Source: Nitrospirota bacterium (GTDB lineage: Bacteria > Nitrospirota_A > Leptospirillia > Leptospirillales > Leptospirillaceae). From it: a stretch of 64,000 nucleotides of DNA. Location: assembly GCA_021844275.1 (NCBI GenBank), contig JAKBTR010000082.1:1-64000 (forward strand), given 5' to 3'. Under the pieces are notes generated by a model that searched no databases, was not told the origin of the DNA, and saw only the letters and a program-made list of their open reading frames with translations. Positions 45,592-54,975 of the stretch are shown one piece after another. Position 1 is the stretch's first letter. Every line of letters begins with the position of its first letter. Made by a program: the position numbers and the translations under genes.

Positions 45592-46041
45592 TTGAGATTC
45601 CTTGAAATTTCAGACAGGGGGTCCTTCCTTTTTGACAGGGTCCTCTCGAAGTTCGTCGATCTGCTTGTGGCGGTGGCTTTCGAGAAAGTGGGTGCACTGC
45701 TGGGTGCACCTCTTGTTGGGGATGCAGGAGGATTCACCTATCTGCTGGTCGCAGATGGGCTACCAGGAGGACGGAGCCTGGGAAAGCGTCTGACGGGACT
45801 TCTTGTTCTTCGGAAGGAAGAAGCTCCATGCCGCTTCTTCGAGTCAACTGTCCGGAACCTGACGATAGGAGGGGCCTTCCTTTTCTCTCTGATCCCTTAT
45901 GCGGGACCCTTTCTTTTTGTTTGCATCGTCGGACTCGAGTTCCTTCTGATGGTCGGACAGCGGTCGGCCAGAAGGCTCGGAGACGATCTTGCACAGACAC
46001 GCGTGGTAGTCAAGGAAGAACGTCCACCAGTGACGGCATGA
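45592..46041 (+). CDS. RDD family membrane protein
   Basis: The 149-residue protein has the RDD layout: an early FDRVLSKFVDLLVAVAF helix with R and D, a conserved GRSLGKRLTGLLVL loop, and a C-terminal hydrophobic pair with RRLGDDLAQTRVV. Most RDD proteins are two- or three-helix membrane proteins of unclear transport role. The likely start is a TTG at 45592 behind a GGAG site. It is 56 bases before mreB. Confidence 0.75.
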   Translation: MRFLEISDRGSFLFDRVLSKFVDLLVAVAFEKVGALLGAPLVGDAGGFTYLLVADGLPGGRSLGKRLTGLLVLRKEEAPCRFFESTVRNLTIGGAFLFSLIPYAGPFLFVCIVGLEFLLMVGQRSARRLGDDLAQTRVVVKEERPPVTA

Positions 46042-46097
46042 TGGATGATAGTCATGCCCGAGTCCAACAGGTATTCATCGTTTTTTAGGAGGCTCCA

Positions 46098-47129
46098 TTG
46101 TCTTTGCTGGCCAGCTTGTTCGGATTTCTGTCGCAGGATCTTGCGATCGATCTTGGAACGGCCAATACGCTTGTGTATGTAAGGGGCAAGGGGATCGTCA
46201 TCAATGAGCCGTCGATCGTGGCAATCGACCAGAAGACGGACCAGATTCTCGCAATCGGACATGAAGCCAAAAAGATGCTCGGGCGCACTCCAGGAAATAT
46301 CGTGGCTGTCCGTCCCATGCGAAACGGAGTTATCGACAACCCGGACGTGACCCAGCAGATGCTCTCCTACTTTATCAACCAGGTTCATCAGAGATCGACT
46401 TTCGTTCGCCCCCGGATGGTCGTGTGCATTCCGTCCAGAATATCCCAGGTCGAGCAGCGGGCCGTCAAGGATTCGGCCAGACTGGCCGGGGCTCGCGAGG
46501 TCTATCTCATCGAGGAGCCTTTGGCAGCAGCGATCGGGGCGGGTCTTCCGATCATGGAGCCTTCGGGCAACATGGTGATCGATATCGGTGGAGGGACGAC
46601 GGATATCGCGGTGATTTCTCTCGGGGGCATTGTATATAGTGAATCCATCAAGGTTGCAGGAGACCAGATGGACGAGGATATCATCCACTACATCCGAAAA
46701 AAACATAATCTCTTGATTGGCGACGCCATGGGTGAACGGATCAAGATGGAGGTTGGTTCGGCATGTGCCCAGAATGAACCCCGGTCCATGGTGATCAAGG
46801 GAAGAGACCTCGTACATGGTTTGCCGAAAACCCTGAAGGTGACCGAGGAGGAAATTCGTGAAGCCTTGTCGGACACGATCGCGAGGATCATTCAGACTAT
46901 CCAGAAAACGCTCGAAAACACCCCACCGGAATTGTCCGCGGACATCATCGACAGAGGGATCGTTCTGACGGGAGGGGGATCGATGCTCCGGGGTCTCGAT
47001 ATGCGTATCCGGGATGAGATTCATCTGCCCATTGTAACGGTCGACAATCCTCTGACGACAGTCGTTATGGGGACAGGCAAAACGCTCGAGGAACTGGATG
47101 TTCTGAAGAAGGTGTCCATCCGGGACTAG
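46098..47129 (+). CDS. mreB: Rod shape-determining actin homologue MreB
   Basis: The 343-residue actin-fold ATPase has phosphate-binding DLAIDLGTANTLVYV at the N-terminus, EEPLAAAIGAGLP, DIGGGTTDIAVIS, and GIVLTGGGSMLRGL. MreB filaments at the inner membrane guide lateral wall synthesis. The TTG at 46098 lies after AGGAGGC; no ATG fits. It heads the elongasome operon mreB-mreC-mreD-mrdA-rodA-rng. Confidence 0.96.
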   Translation: MSLLASLFGFLSQDLAIDLGTANTLVYVRGKGIVINEPSIVAIDQKTDQILAIGHEAKKMLGRTPGNIVAVRPMRNGVIDNPDVTQQMLSYFINQVHQRSTFVRPRMVVCIPSRISQVEQRAVKDSARLAGAREVYLIEEPLAAAIGAGLPIMEPSGNMVIDIGGGTTDIAVISLGGIVYSESIKVAGDQMDEDIIHYIRKKHNLLIGDAMGERIKMEVGSACAQNEPRSMVIKGRDLVHGLPKTLKVTEEEIREALSDTIARIIQTIQKTLENTPPELSADIIDRGIVLTGGGSMLRGLDMRIRDEIHLPIVTVDNPLTTVVMGTGKTLEELDVLKKVSIRD

Positions 47130-47161
47130 TTTCGGTTGTCAGGCCAGGAGCTTTGTAAAGA

Positions 47162-48001
47162 TTGACAAGAAAAAGGATTGTCATAGCCTTTTCCATGGCG
47201 GGAATCGTTCTCCTGTTCCTGGGGTTTTATCCGGCACTGTTCGAGAAAATTATCGTTCGTCCTCCGATGCTGGTTGTCCGGTCAATCCTTGGCCTCTTCC
47301 AGGACACCTATCTGACGACATCCTCTTTCTGGAACCGGTACGCTCATTTGATGGAGGCGGAAAAAGAAAACACGATGCTTCGGAAGGAAGTCGTCCTTCT
47401 TTCGACTCGTCTGGAAAAGGCGGAATCCCTTCTGGTCGAGAACGAGCGTCTCCAGGCACTCCTCGAACTGAAGAAACGCGTGGTAAGCAAGGGGATCTCC
47501 TGCCGATTGCTTGCGGATAACCCGACTCTGGGGCACAGGACGCTTCTTGTGGATTGTGGCAAGGATCAGGGAGTGCATCGAAAAGACGGTGTGATGGGGC
47601 CTCAGGGCGTGGTCGGTTTTGTCGTGAAAGTTTTTCCGGATTTTTCCCAGGTTCTCTGGCTGGAGGACTCCTTTTTTGCCATGGAAGGACTTCTTCCCGG
47701 GAGTGAGCAAAAAGGGGTCCTCCGGGGGATGGGGGTGGGACGTCCCATGACGATGGAATATATTCCTTCGATGACACAGGTGCAGAAGGGTCAGGCTGTC
47801 GTGACGAGTGGAGAAGACGGGTTTTTCCCTCCCGGAGAAGCGATTGGTTTTGTCAAGGATGTCCGTCCTTCTCCCGGCCTCCTGTTCAAAAAACTGGATG
47901 TTGTTGCGGCGGAAAATCTTTCCGACCTGTCGGTCGTCTATGTACTTACGCCTCCCCGTGAATGGAATCGGTCTTCTCTCGAATGGAAACAGTCGAAGTG
48001 A
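47162..48001 (+). CDS. mreC: Rod shape-determining protein MreC
   Basis: The 279-residue bitopic protein has an N-terminal membrane helix (about 6-25) and a coiled coil (about 60-100, with LRKEVVLLSTRLEKAESLL). Paired periplasmic beta-barrel domains follow, with GVMGPQGVVGFVVKVF. It links MreB to the wall synthases. The start is a TTG at 47162. It overlaps mreD. Confidence 0.92.
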   Translation: MTRKRIVIAFSMAGIVLLFLGFYPALFEKIIVRPPMLVVRSILGLFQDTYLTTSSFWNRYAHLMEAEKENTMLRKEVVLLSTRLEKAESLLVENERLQALLELKKRVVSKGISCRLLADNPTLGHRTLLVDCGKDQGVHRKDGVMGPQGVVGFVVKVFPDFSQVLWLEDSFFAMEGLLPGSEQKGVLRGMGVGRPMTMEYIPSMTQVQKGQAVVTSGEDGFFPPGEAIGFVKDVRPSPGLLFKKLDVVAAENLSDLSVVYVLTPPREWNRSSLEWKQSK

Positions 48002-48492
48002 GGAATTCTTGGAGCCGGATCGGAATTGCCTGCATCCTCCTTCTGGCCGGCGGATCGATACAGAATTCGGGTGGGCTCTGGCAGGCGGGGGTGGACTGGC
48101 TCCTTCTGACCCTTTTCTTTGTGATGCGCAATGTTTCCCCATGGGGTGTCTTTCTGATGGGGTTTTCCGTCGGTCTTCTGATTTCCGTTTTGAATATGGG
48201 CTCATGGGTCGAATGGATTCTTCGTGCCGAATGGGCATCTTTTCTGGTTTATTTTTTGTACCCGCTGATTCGATGGGACCATCCAAGAAATGCCATTCTG
48301 GCTTTCTGGTCGGTGATGACTGTCTATCTCGGAGGGATCTGGGGTGGCAAGGAGTTGTTGGGCGATCCCCAGTCGCTTCACCGGATCTTGCAGGACACAA
48401 AAACAGAGGTTAACACTGGGATTATGGCGACTTTCCTGATACTTGGCATATATGGCACCCGGCTCCTGAGGGGTTGGATGCCTGTCCGGTGA
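47998..48492 (+). CDS. mreD: Rod shape-determining protein MreD-like
   Basis: The 164-residue protein has about five hydrophobic helices (for example IGIACILLLAGGS and WGVFLMGFSVGLLISVL) and no soluble domain. This fits MreD in size and position between mreC and the PBP2 gene. Sequence identity alone would be weak. A GTG at 47998 overlaps the mreC stop; in-frame ATGs at 47962 and 47983 lie deeper inside mreC. Confidence 0.75.
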   Translation: MRNSWSRIGIACILLLAGGSIQNSGGLWQAGVDWLLLTLFFVMRNVSPWGVFLMGFSVGLLISVLNMGSWVEWILRAEWASFLVYFLYPLIRWDHPRNAILAFWSVMTVYLGGIWGGKELLGDPQSLHRILQDTKTEVNTGIMATFLILGIYGTRLLRGWMPVR

Positions 48493-48553
48493 CGGGTGAT
48501 TCTGGATATAGATAAAGAGCGGTCGCCGGCCATCGACTAAATAAGGTGAGAAT

Positions 48554-50482
48554 GTGCTGGAGTATACGCGTGTTCGTGGTTTATCCGGATTCGGTTCGGC
48601 TTCAGGGCTAAACAGACGATTCATCCCCGGAGGAGGTTCTTTCTTCCGGCTTGCATCGACACCCCGGAAGAGGCTTCTTGCTCTCCTCATTCTGATTGCA
48701 GCAGGGTTCTTTGTTCTTCTTTTCCGTCTTTTCGAAGTCCAGATCGATCAGCATGAAAAGTATGTGAAGCTGGCCCAGGGAAACATTCTCCGCATCGTCC
48801 CCCTTCCCCCTCTCCGGGGATCTATTCTGGACCGGAACGGGCATATCCTTGTTGGAAACGGAACCAATTTTGTCGTCTCCATCATTCCGGACGAAGTCCG
48901 GAACAGAAGCAGGACGTTTTTCATTCTCAGTCAGGATTTGTCCCTCCCTCCCACCGACCTTCAGGACGCTTTTGACCGGATGCGAGATGTGCTTCCCAGC
49001 TATATCCCAATTCCGCTGAAAGCCCATATGACGACGGCTCAAGTCGGAAGAGTCAGCATGGATCTGTATCGCCTTCCAGGGATCATTATCCAGACCATAC
49101 CCCAAAGGACTTATATCCAGGGAACGTTGGCCGCGCATATTCTGGGGTATGTCGGTTCCCTGACCGTGGGAGACATGAAAAAGTCCTACGCCCACCACCT
49201 GCCTCCGGGAACGGGGATCGGCAAGACGGGGGTCGAAATGGAGTTCGACTCCATCCTCCAAGGAGCTCCCGGCGAGTCCCGAAAACTTGTGGATTCGCAG
49301 GGAAGCATCATCCGGAAGCTTGCGCCAAAATATCCGACACAGGGCAGATCCATTCGGCTGACAGTGGACTTCCGTTTGCAGCAGGTTGCGGAAACAGCGT
49401 TGGGAGACCGTCGTGGAGCCGTTGTGGCGCTTGATCCCAACAACGGGGAAATCCTGGTTCTGGCCAGTCATCCCAGTTTTGATCCGAATCAGATTTCCTC
49501 CGCTCTGACGGCAAAAACATGGCACGACCTCCTGAACAATCCGGATCGCCCATTAACGAACAGGGCCATCCAGGGGTTATATCCTCCCGGCTCCGTCTTC
49601 AAGGTTGTGACAACGATGGCCGGGCTCAAAGCGGGCGTAATCGATCCCGCCAAACCATTCAATTGTAAGGGAATCGTATTCCTTGGCGGATGGGCCTTTC
49701 ACGACTGGAAGCGGGGTGGCCATGGAATACTTCGTCTGCGTCGGGCTATCATGCAGTCGTGTGATATTTATTTCTATCGGGCAGGGATGGCGCTCGGTCC
49801 GGACAAGATTGCGGAAATGGCCCACAGCTTTGGTCTTGGATCCCGGACAGGAATCGATTTGCCGTCTGAAAATCCCGGTACGGTTCCGGATCGCGACTGG
49901 AAAATGAAGCGGATGCACCAGCCCTGGTATCCGGGGGAAACATTGCCTTTCGCCATCGGGCAAGGTTATTTGACGGTCACCCCTTTACAGATGGCTCGTC
50001 TGATGGGAGTTGTCGCCACACAGGGCGTGCTGGTCAAACCTCACCTTTATCTTTCCTCAGATCCTCCCGGGAATTCTCCATCTGTTGAGGCCGTTCGGAC
50101 GACTCCTCTTCGGGAAGCCAGTTTTTCCTCTTTGAGGGAGGGATTGTGGGCGGTGGTAAATGAACCGCATGGCACCGGTCATCCTGTGCGGATGAAAGAG
50201 ATGGAAATTGCCGGAAAGACCGGCACAGCCCAGGTCATTTCGAACAGGATCCCTGAAGGCGGCACCGTCCATGAGAAGATCCGTCCGGATTCATGGTTCG
50301 TTGGGTTCGCTCCTTTCGATCACCCGCGCATCGTTGTCTCCGTTCTTGTTGAAAACGGTGGAGACGGGGGAGATGTCGCCGGACCGGTCGCTCGAGCGGT
50401 ATTTCAGGAGTTTTACCAGGATTATCTGGCCGGAAACGAAAACGTCCAGGCGTCGGAGAAAAGGAAGGAGCCGCATTCTTGA
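48554..50482 (+). CDS. mrdA: Penicillin-binding protein 2 (elongasome transpeptidase)
   Basis: The 642-residue protein has a membrane anchor near residues 38-60 and a dimerisation domain opening PPLRGSILDRNG. The transpeptidase motifs are PPGSVFK (catalytic S347, K350), SCD near 403, and GKTGTAQ near 556. It cross-links peptidoglycan during elongation. The GTG at 48554 lies just after AAGGTGAG. The stop overlaps rodA. Confidence 0.95.
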   Translation: MLEYTRVRGLSGFGSASGLNRRFIPGGGSFFRLASTPRKRLLALLILIAAGFFVLLFRLFEVQIDQHEKYVKLAQGNILRIVPLPPLRGSILDRNGHILVGNGTNFVVSIIPDEVRNRSRTFFILSQDLSLPPTDLQDAFDRMRDVLPSYIPIPLKAHMTTAQVGRVSMDLYRLPGIIIQTIPQRTYIQGTLAAHILGYVGSLTVGDMKKSYAHHLPPGTGIGKTGVEMEFDSILQGAPGESRKLVDSQGSIIRKLAPKYPTQGRSIRLTVDFRLQQVAETALGDRRGAVVALDPNNGEILVLASHPSFDPNQISSALTAKTWHDLLNNPDRPLTNRAIQGLYPPGSVFKVVTTMAGLKAGVIDPAKPFNCKGIVFLGGWAFHDWKRGGHGILRLRRAIMQSCDIYFYRAGMALGPDKIAEMAHSFGLGSRTGIDLPSENPGTVPDRDWKMKRMHQPWYPGETLPFAIGQGYLTVTPLQMARLMGVVATQGVLVKPHLYLSSDPPGNSPSVEAVRTTPLREASFSSLREGLWAVVNEPHGTGHPVRMKEMEIAGKTGTAQVISNRIPEGGTVHEKIRPDSWFVGFAPFDHPRIVVSVLVENGGDGGDVAGPVARAVFQEFYQDYLAGNENVQASEKRKEPHS

Positions 50483-51570
50483 AATCGGTTCCGATTTCTT
50501 ACGTATTCCGGTCATATCCGTTTTATTTATTGGACATTCTTGCCATCGTTCTGTCGGGAATCCTTGTGCAGTGGTCGATCGACTGGCATCTGGCCGCCCG
50601 ACAAGGAGTATGGGCAGCCGCAGGTTTCGGAATGCTTGTTATTCTCGTCGGCATACCGTACAAGCAAATATTGAAAGTCAGTTTTCCAATTTATGGTGTG
50701 CTTCTTGTTCTTCTGATACTTGTCAAATTCGCCGGACACCAGAGTCATGGTGCCAGGAGATGGATCGGTTATGGACCCGTAATGATTCAGCCCTCCGAGT
50801 TTATGAAGCTCGCCTTGATGATGGCGTTGATCTGGTTTTTCGGGAAGATGGATGACAAGGATGGCTTGTCTTTTGAAAAGGTCCTTGCAGCTTCCGGTAT
50901 GGCCCTTTTGCCTGGAATCCTGATCGCCAAGCAGCCGGATTTGGGGACAGCTATTGGACTTTTTTTCTCTCTCGGGGTTTTTCTTTTTTTGAGAGGAGTC
51001 CGATCCCGGACATTTTTCACGGCTCTGTGGGCATCGGTGATCCTGCTTCCGATCGGATGGCAGATTCTCTGGAATCACCTCCATGCTTTCCAGAAAGACA
51101 GAATCCGAACTTTTCTCAATCCGGAATCGGATCCGACGGGACTGGGTTACCATACGATGCAGTCGATGGTGGCGGTCGGATCCGGGGGATGGTTCGGGCA
51201 AGGACTCAAAGGGGCGACACAGGTGAAGTTTCGCTATCTTCCGGGAGCTCATACGGATTTTGCTTTTGCTGTTTTCTCAGAAGAATGGGGTTTGATTGGA
51301 GCAATTTTTCTTTTGTTGGCAAATGGTTACATCTTATGGTTCGGGTACAGGACTGCCGTCCTTTGCCGCGAATCGCGCGGATTCTTTTTGGCGGCTGGAA
51401 TGACAAGCCTGTTCGGAATCAGTTTTCTGGTTAATGCATCCATGGTAGTCGGGATTTTGCCGGTTGTCGGGATACCCATGCCGCTTCTAAGTTACGGGGG
51501 GTCCGCGTTACTGGTTTCGATGATGGGATTGGCTCTCGTCCTGAATGTCAGGATTCACGAGGAAACCTAG
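50479..51570 (+). CDS. rodA: Rod shape SEDS glycosyltransferase RodA
   Basis: The 363-residue polytopic protein has about ten helices and the SEDS signatures: GARRWIGYGPVMIQPSEFMK, AKQPDLGTA with the catalytic aspartate region, and LPVVGIPMPLLSYGGSALL. It polymerises lipid II together with the PBP2 encoded just upstream. The TTG start at 50479 overlaps the mrdA stop. Confidence 0.95.
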   Translation: MKSVPISYVFRSYPFYLLDILAIVLSGILVQWSIDWHLAARQGVWAAAGFGMLVILVGIPYKQILKVSFPIYGVLLVLLILVKFAGHQSHGARRWIGYGPVMIQPSEFMKLALMMALIWFFGKMDDKDGLSFEKVLAASGMALLPGILIAKQPDLGTAIGLFFSLGVFLFLRGVRSRTFFTALWASVILLPIGWQILWNHLHAFQKDRIRTFLNPESDPTGLGYHTMQSMVAVGSGGWFGQGLKGATQVKFRYLPGAHTDFAFAVFSEEWGLIGAIFLLLANGYILWFGYRTAVLCRESRGFFLAAGMTSLFGISFLVNASMVVGILPVVGIPMPLLSYGGSALLVSMMGLALVLNVRIHEET

Positions 51571-51678
51571 ATCTATAGATGTAAATGAGTAATGCAGGGG
51601 GTCGGTTGTGAATTCTCGAATGGACTTGCCTGTTCGGGCTTCATGGTGGGTTATTGCAGCTTTTGGAGGATAGAAATT

Positions 51679-53259
51679 GTGGAAATATTGATACATGTCA
51701 GTCATGAGGAAACGAAAGTCGCACTCGTGGAAAATCGCCAGTTAGCGGAATTCTTTTTTGAGCGGAAGAGAGAAGCCGGGGTTGTCGGCAATATCTACAA
51801 AGGAAGAGTGAACAAGGTTCTTCCCGGCATGCAGGCAGCTTTTGTAGATGTTGGCCTGGACAAGGCCGCTTTTCTCTATGTGGATGACATCTATGTGGAA
51901 GGTTCGGACATCTTGCCCGGGGAAATGCCGCAGGATGAACAGTCCCCTCCTCCGGCCCTTTCTGACGAGATACCTCCGGAAGGTATGTTGCCGGAAGATC
52001 CGGCATCCGTCCCGGTGCCCCGACCGGAACCGTCGCGCAAGATGCCCCGGAAGCCGATCGAAGAAATTCTGACGGAAGGTCAGGAAATCCTTCTCCAGAT
52101 GACGAAGGAACCGATCAGTACGAAAGGTCCCAGGGCGACGACCTATATCAGTCTTCCAGGTCGCTATCTCGTCTATATGCCCCAAGTGAACCATGTGGGA
52201 GTGTCACGCCGGATCACCAACGAGGAAGAGCGTCAGCGACTCAAGGAAATGGTGAACGCGCTCAAGGGAGGAAAAGGGGGATATATTATCCGTACGGTTG
52301 CGGAAGGAATGTCGGAATCGGAATCCCGGTCCGATATCATCTTTCTGGAATTGCTCTGGCAGGATATTCGATCCAGGGCGGAGACGATGAAAGCTCCTTC
52401 TCTTGTCCGGGAAGACCTGGATGTGGTTTTTCGAACAATTCGGGACTATCTGACCAATGAGGTCGAAACCCTTTATATCGACGATTTGAAAGAATACAAG
52501 CGGGTTATGGATTTTATCGGAACCTACATGCCGGATTATGCGTCACGTGTCCGTTACTGGGAAGGGACTACACCACTTTTTTCGGCATATGACATAGAGC
52601 GACAGCTGTCGAAAGCGCTGGAAAAAAAGGTCTGGCTCAAGAGCGGAGGTTACCTGGTAATCGATCGGGCTGAAGCGTTGACGGTCATTGACGTCAATAC
52701 CGGCCGATTTGTCGGGGAAAACGATCCGGAGTCGACGATCCTTCAAACCAACCTCGAAGCCGTTACGGAAATCGCGCGTCAGCTTCGGCTCCGGAATATA
52801 GGTGGCATCATCATTATCGATTTCATCGATATGGAAAAGGAAAAGAATCGGGAAAAGGTATTCCAGGGATTGCAGGAGTCTCTGGCGCACGACAAGGCGC
52901 GGACGAACGCACTCAAAATTTCTGATCTGGGTCTTGTCGAAATGTCCCGGAAAAGGGTAAGGGAAGATCTGGTCCACCTCCTGGGCGAAACATGCGCTTA
53001 TTGTGACGGGAAGGGGTATACGAAATCTCTCAGAACCATTGCCTATGAGATACTCGAAGAATTGAGAAGCGTTCCGCTGGGTGGACAGAATCCAAAGGAA
53101 AAGAAAGCGATCCTCTTCGTACATCCGGAGATACAGACTGTCCTCCAGGAGGAGGAAAGAGATTTCCTTCAGGCAGTCGAACGGAAGATCCGGCGTCAGA
53201 TCGTTATCAAGTCGGATCCCCTCTCGCACATAGAAGAGTTCTCCATCGTGGCTCCCTAA
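51679..53259 (+). CDS. rng: Ribonuclease E/G family protein
   Basis: The 526-residue endoribonuclease has an S1 domain (GNIYKGRVNKVLPGMQAAF) interrupted by a proline- and acid-rich insert at about residues 78-130. The catalytic DNase I-like domain carries the magnesium ligands in LTVIDVNTGRF and IIIDFIDM. A zinc-link CAYC follows near residue 440. The E. coli RNase G insert at this site is much shorter. The GTG at 51679 follows GGAGG at 51667-51671. It processes rRNA and decays mRNA. Confidence 0.92.
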   Translation: MEILIHVSHEETKVALVENRQLAEFFFERKREAGVVGNIYKGRVNKVLPGMQAAFVDVGLDKAAFLYVDDIYVEGSDILPGEMPQDEQSPPPALSDEIPPEGMLPEDPASVPVPRPEPSRKMPRKPIEEILTEGQEILLQMTKEPISTKGPRATTYISLPGRYLVYMPQVNHVGVSRRITNEEERQRLKEMVNALKGGKGGYIIRTVAEGMSESESRSDIIFLELLWQDIRSRAETMKAPSLVREDLDVVFRTIRDYLTNEVETLYIDDLKEYKRVMDFIGTYMPDYASRVRYWEGTTPLFSAYDIERQLSKALEKKVWLKSGGYLVIDRAEALTVIDVNTGRFVGENDPESTILQTNLEAVTEIARQLRLRNIGGIIIIDFIDMEKEKNREKVFQGLQESLAHDKARTNALKISDLGLVEMSRKRVREDLVHLLGETCAYCDGKGYTKSLRTIAYEILEELRSVPLGGQNPKEKKAILFVHPEIQTVLQEEERDFLQAVERKIRRQIVIKSDPLSHIEEFSIVAP

Positions 53260-53280
53260 AAGGATCACGATGGAGAACTC
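53236..53280. terminator. Perfect 15-bp hairpin spanning the rng stop codon
   Basis: GAGTTCTCCATCGTG (53236-53250) and CACGATGGAGAACTC (53266-53280) are exact reverse complements. The rng stop codon is in the 15-base loop. The element lies between convergent genes and probably ends or protects transcripts from both sides. There is no T-run. Confidence 0.6.
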
Positions 53281-53288
53281 CACAGTTC

Positions 53289-54131
53289 TCAGGAGAGAAT
53301 CTGGAGCCTTAAAAAGAGGAAATTCGAGAACGCTTGACCGAAAAGAATGAAGATCAGTTCTACATAAAGAAGCCCTGTCGCCGCCTGTGTAGAATGCATC
53401 TTGACCGTCTTGAGTGCGAGGATCGTGATGACCGTTCCACCGACGATCCCTAAAAGAATCCTTCCCCAGAGGTAAAGTCCGTCAAAATTCTCCAAAAGGA
53501 GGGCTTTCAGGTAGTCCGGGCTGGTCTTGATCATATAGCCCATTTCTGGAAGAGCCAGCAATGCGACAAAGATCATGACTCCGGTCAGAACTCTGGTGAG
53601 AAAGAGGAGAGGTTCGATCGGCAGAGTCGGATTTGTCAGGTAGAAATGCCCAAGATTCATTGCGAGGAGTACCGCGCCAAGCAGAAACGCGGATCCCAGG
53701 ATCGAGAGAACCGATAGGATGTTTGAAAGAGAGAGTCGCCAGTCCGGAGCCAGTGCGAGAAATGTGCTTCCCAGTGAAAAAAGGTGAAGTGTGGCTGTCG
53801 CAATCAGGATTGGTCGGGAAAGAGGTTTTTGTTTTTCCCAATTGCCGAAATAGACGATGAGATTATAAAGGACCAGTGCGATTATTCCCACACCCAGAAA
53901 CGTCATGGCGATTTGTCCGGGGCTGGATAACCCCAGGGACCTCAGATGCGAAAAGGTGGCCGGGCCCATGAAAAAAAAGGCCAGGCCGGAGAAAATCAGA
54001 AACAGGGTCCCGTGCAAGCGGTAAAACGTCCGGTTGACGCGGTTGAAACGGTAGACAAAGCTCGTCAGATATAATCCCCCCGCGCAAGTTTGCAGGAGAA
54101 GAAGTCCAAATACATTGGGTTGGAATGTCAT
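53289..54131 (-). CDS. Polytopic membrane protein of unknown function
   Basis: The 280-residue protein is almost wholly hydrophobic with about eight membrane helices (first at 7-25). A soluble-face motif LGHFYLTNPTLPIEPL lies near residues 162-177; a histidine and tyrosine in such a place could bind a cofactor or metal. I do not recognise the family. The ATG overlaps the folB stop by 4 bases, so it is the last gene of a three-gene leftward operon. Confidence 0.65.
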   Translation of the reverse strand: MTFQPNVFGLLLLQTCAGGLYLTSFVYRFNRVNRTFYRLHGTLFLIFSGLAFFFMGPATFSHLRSLGLSSPGQIAMTFLGVGIIALVLYNLIVYFGNWEKQKPLSRPILIATATLHLFSLGSTFLALAPDWRLSLSNILSVLSILGSAFLLGAVLLAMNLGHFYLTNPTLPIEPLLFLTRVLTGVMIFVALLALPEMGYMIKTSPDYLKALLLENFDGLYLWGRILLGIVGGTVITILALKTVKMHSTQAATGLLYVELIFILFGQAFSNFLFLRLQILS

Positions 54132-54523
54132 GGATAGTTCTCCGGAGTATAGGTGATGGAAACCCCGATGGTTTCGGCAGACACGCCGATGACAGGAGGT
54201 GGAACTTTTTTCAGGAAAACCGAAATCGACCGGATTTCCGGATGTCGGCTGGCGATTTTTTCTGCGATCATCCTGGAGAGTCTTTCCAGAAGAAATGGAG
54301 AATCTTTGATGCCGGCATGGAGAATGTCTTCGATGACGGCCGAATAATCAACCGTGTCCTGTATCCTGTCTGTACGGGAAGGATCATGATTTGGAAGGAA
54401 ATGAAAGTCGATGTCGACTGAGCAAGACAGTATCTGTTCCTCCGTTCGTTCCTGGGGAAGGACTCCGACAACAGCTGCAAATCGAAGATCGCGAATCGAA
54501 ATTCTGGCGCCTTCCGCTTTCAT
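54128..54523 (-). CDS. folB: Dihydroneopterin aldolase
   Basis: The 131-residue T-fold protein has FAAVVGVLPQERTEEQ near the N-terminus, DTVDYSAVIEDIL in the middle, and FLLERLSRMIAEKI with the substrate-binding glutamate. It converts dihydroneopterin to hydroxymethyl-dihydropterin in folate synthesis. The ATG overlaps the upstream lipoprotein stop and its own stop overlaps the membrane protein gene. Confidence 0.9.
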   Translation of the reverse strand: MKAEGARISIRDLRFAAVVGVLPQERTEEQILSCSVDIDFHFLPNHDPSRTDRIQDTVDYSAVIEDILHAGIKDSPFLLERLSRMIAEKIASRHPEIRSISVFLKKVPPPVIGVSAETIGVSITYTPENYP

Positions 54524-54975
54524 CTTCGGGGGGAGGGGGTATCAATCAACAAGTTGACAGGAGGTCCTCCGACAGTTACTTCCCCATCGGTAGAACCAGT
54601 GTATGTGCCACTTGCAACGAGCGGAGATCCGGAGTCCAGTACAAGTCTGGCAACCAGACGAACGTTTCCCTTCAGGTCGATACCGGACAGCCTTACGTTT
54701 TCCTGAGTGATCCGGAAGGGAACCGGGAATGCCGGATGATAGAATTCCGCCAGGGCGACAGGCAAATATCCGGGAGAAGTCGATCCTTTCATATAAACGA
54801 CGACCGTCAAGGTGCCATGCATCATCCAAAGAGGAACGTGAGGTCCCAGACGGACGACTCCCGTAATCGTACTGGAAAGGTTTGTCGAGGAGGTTTTCCT
54901 GGAGCAACTGTTTCCTGTGACGGTTATAAAAAGAATCGTGCAGAGAAAAAAAAGGGAGCTGAAACGACGAAACAA
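54520..54975 (-). CDS. Exported protein with CycH/CcmI-like beta domain
   Basis: The 151-residue product starts at a TTG at 54975 with a hydrophobic stretch (FFLCTILFITVTG) and a cysteine after GNS, a weak lipobox. The rest resembles the C-terminal beta-sandwich of cytochrome c biogenesis CycH/CcmI proteins: ITGVVRLGPHVPL, a PVALAEF centre, VPFRITQEN, and VARLVLDSGSPLVASGTYTG. The role is unknown. The start is uncertain because the frame stays open far upstream. Confidence 0.5.
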   Translation of the reverse strand: MFRRFSSLFFLCTILFITVTGNSCSRKTSSTNLSSTITGVVRLGPHVPLWMMHGTLTVVVYMKGSTSPGYLPVALAEFYHPAFPVPFRITQENVRLSGIDLKGNVRLVARLVLDSGSPLVASGTYTGSTDGEVTVGGPPVNLLIDTPSPRR

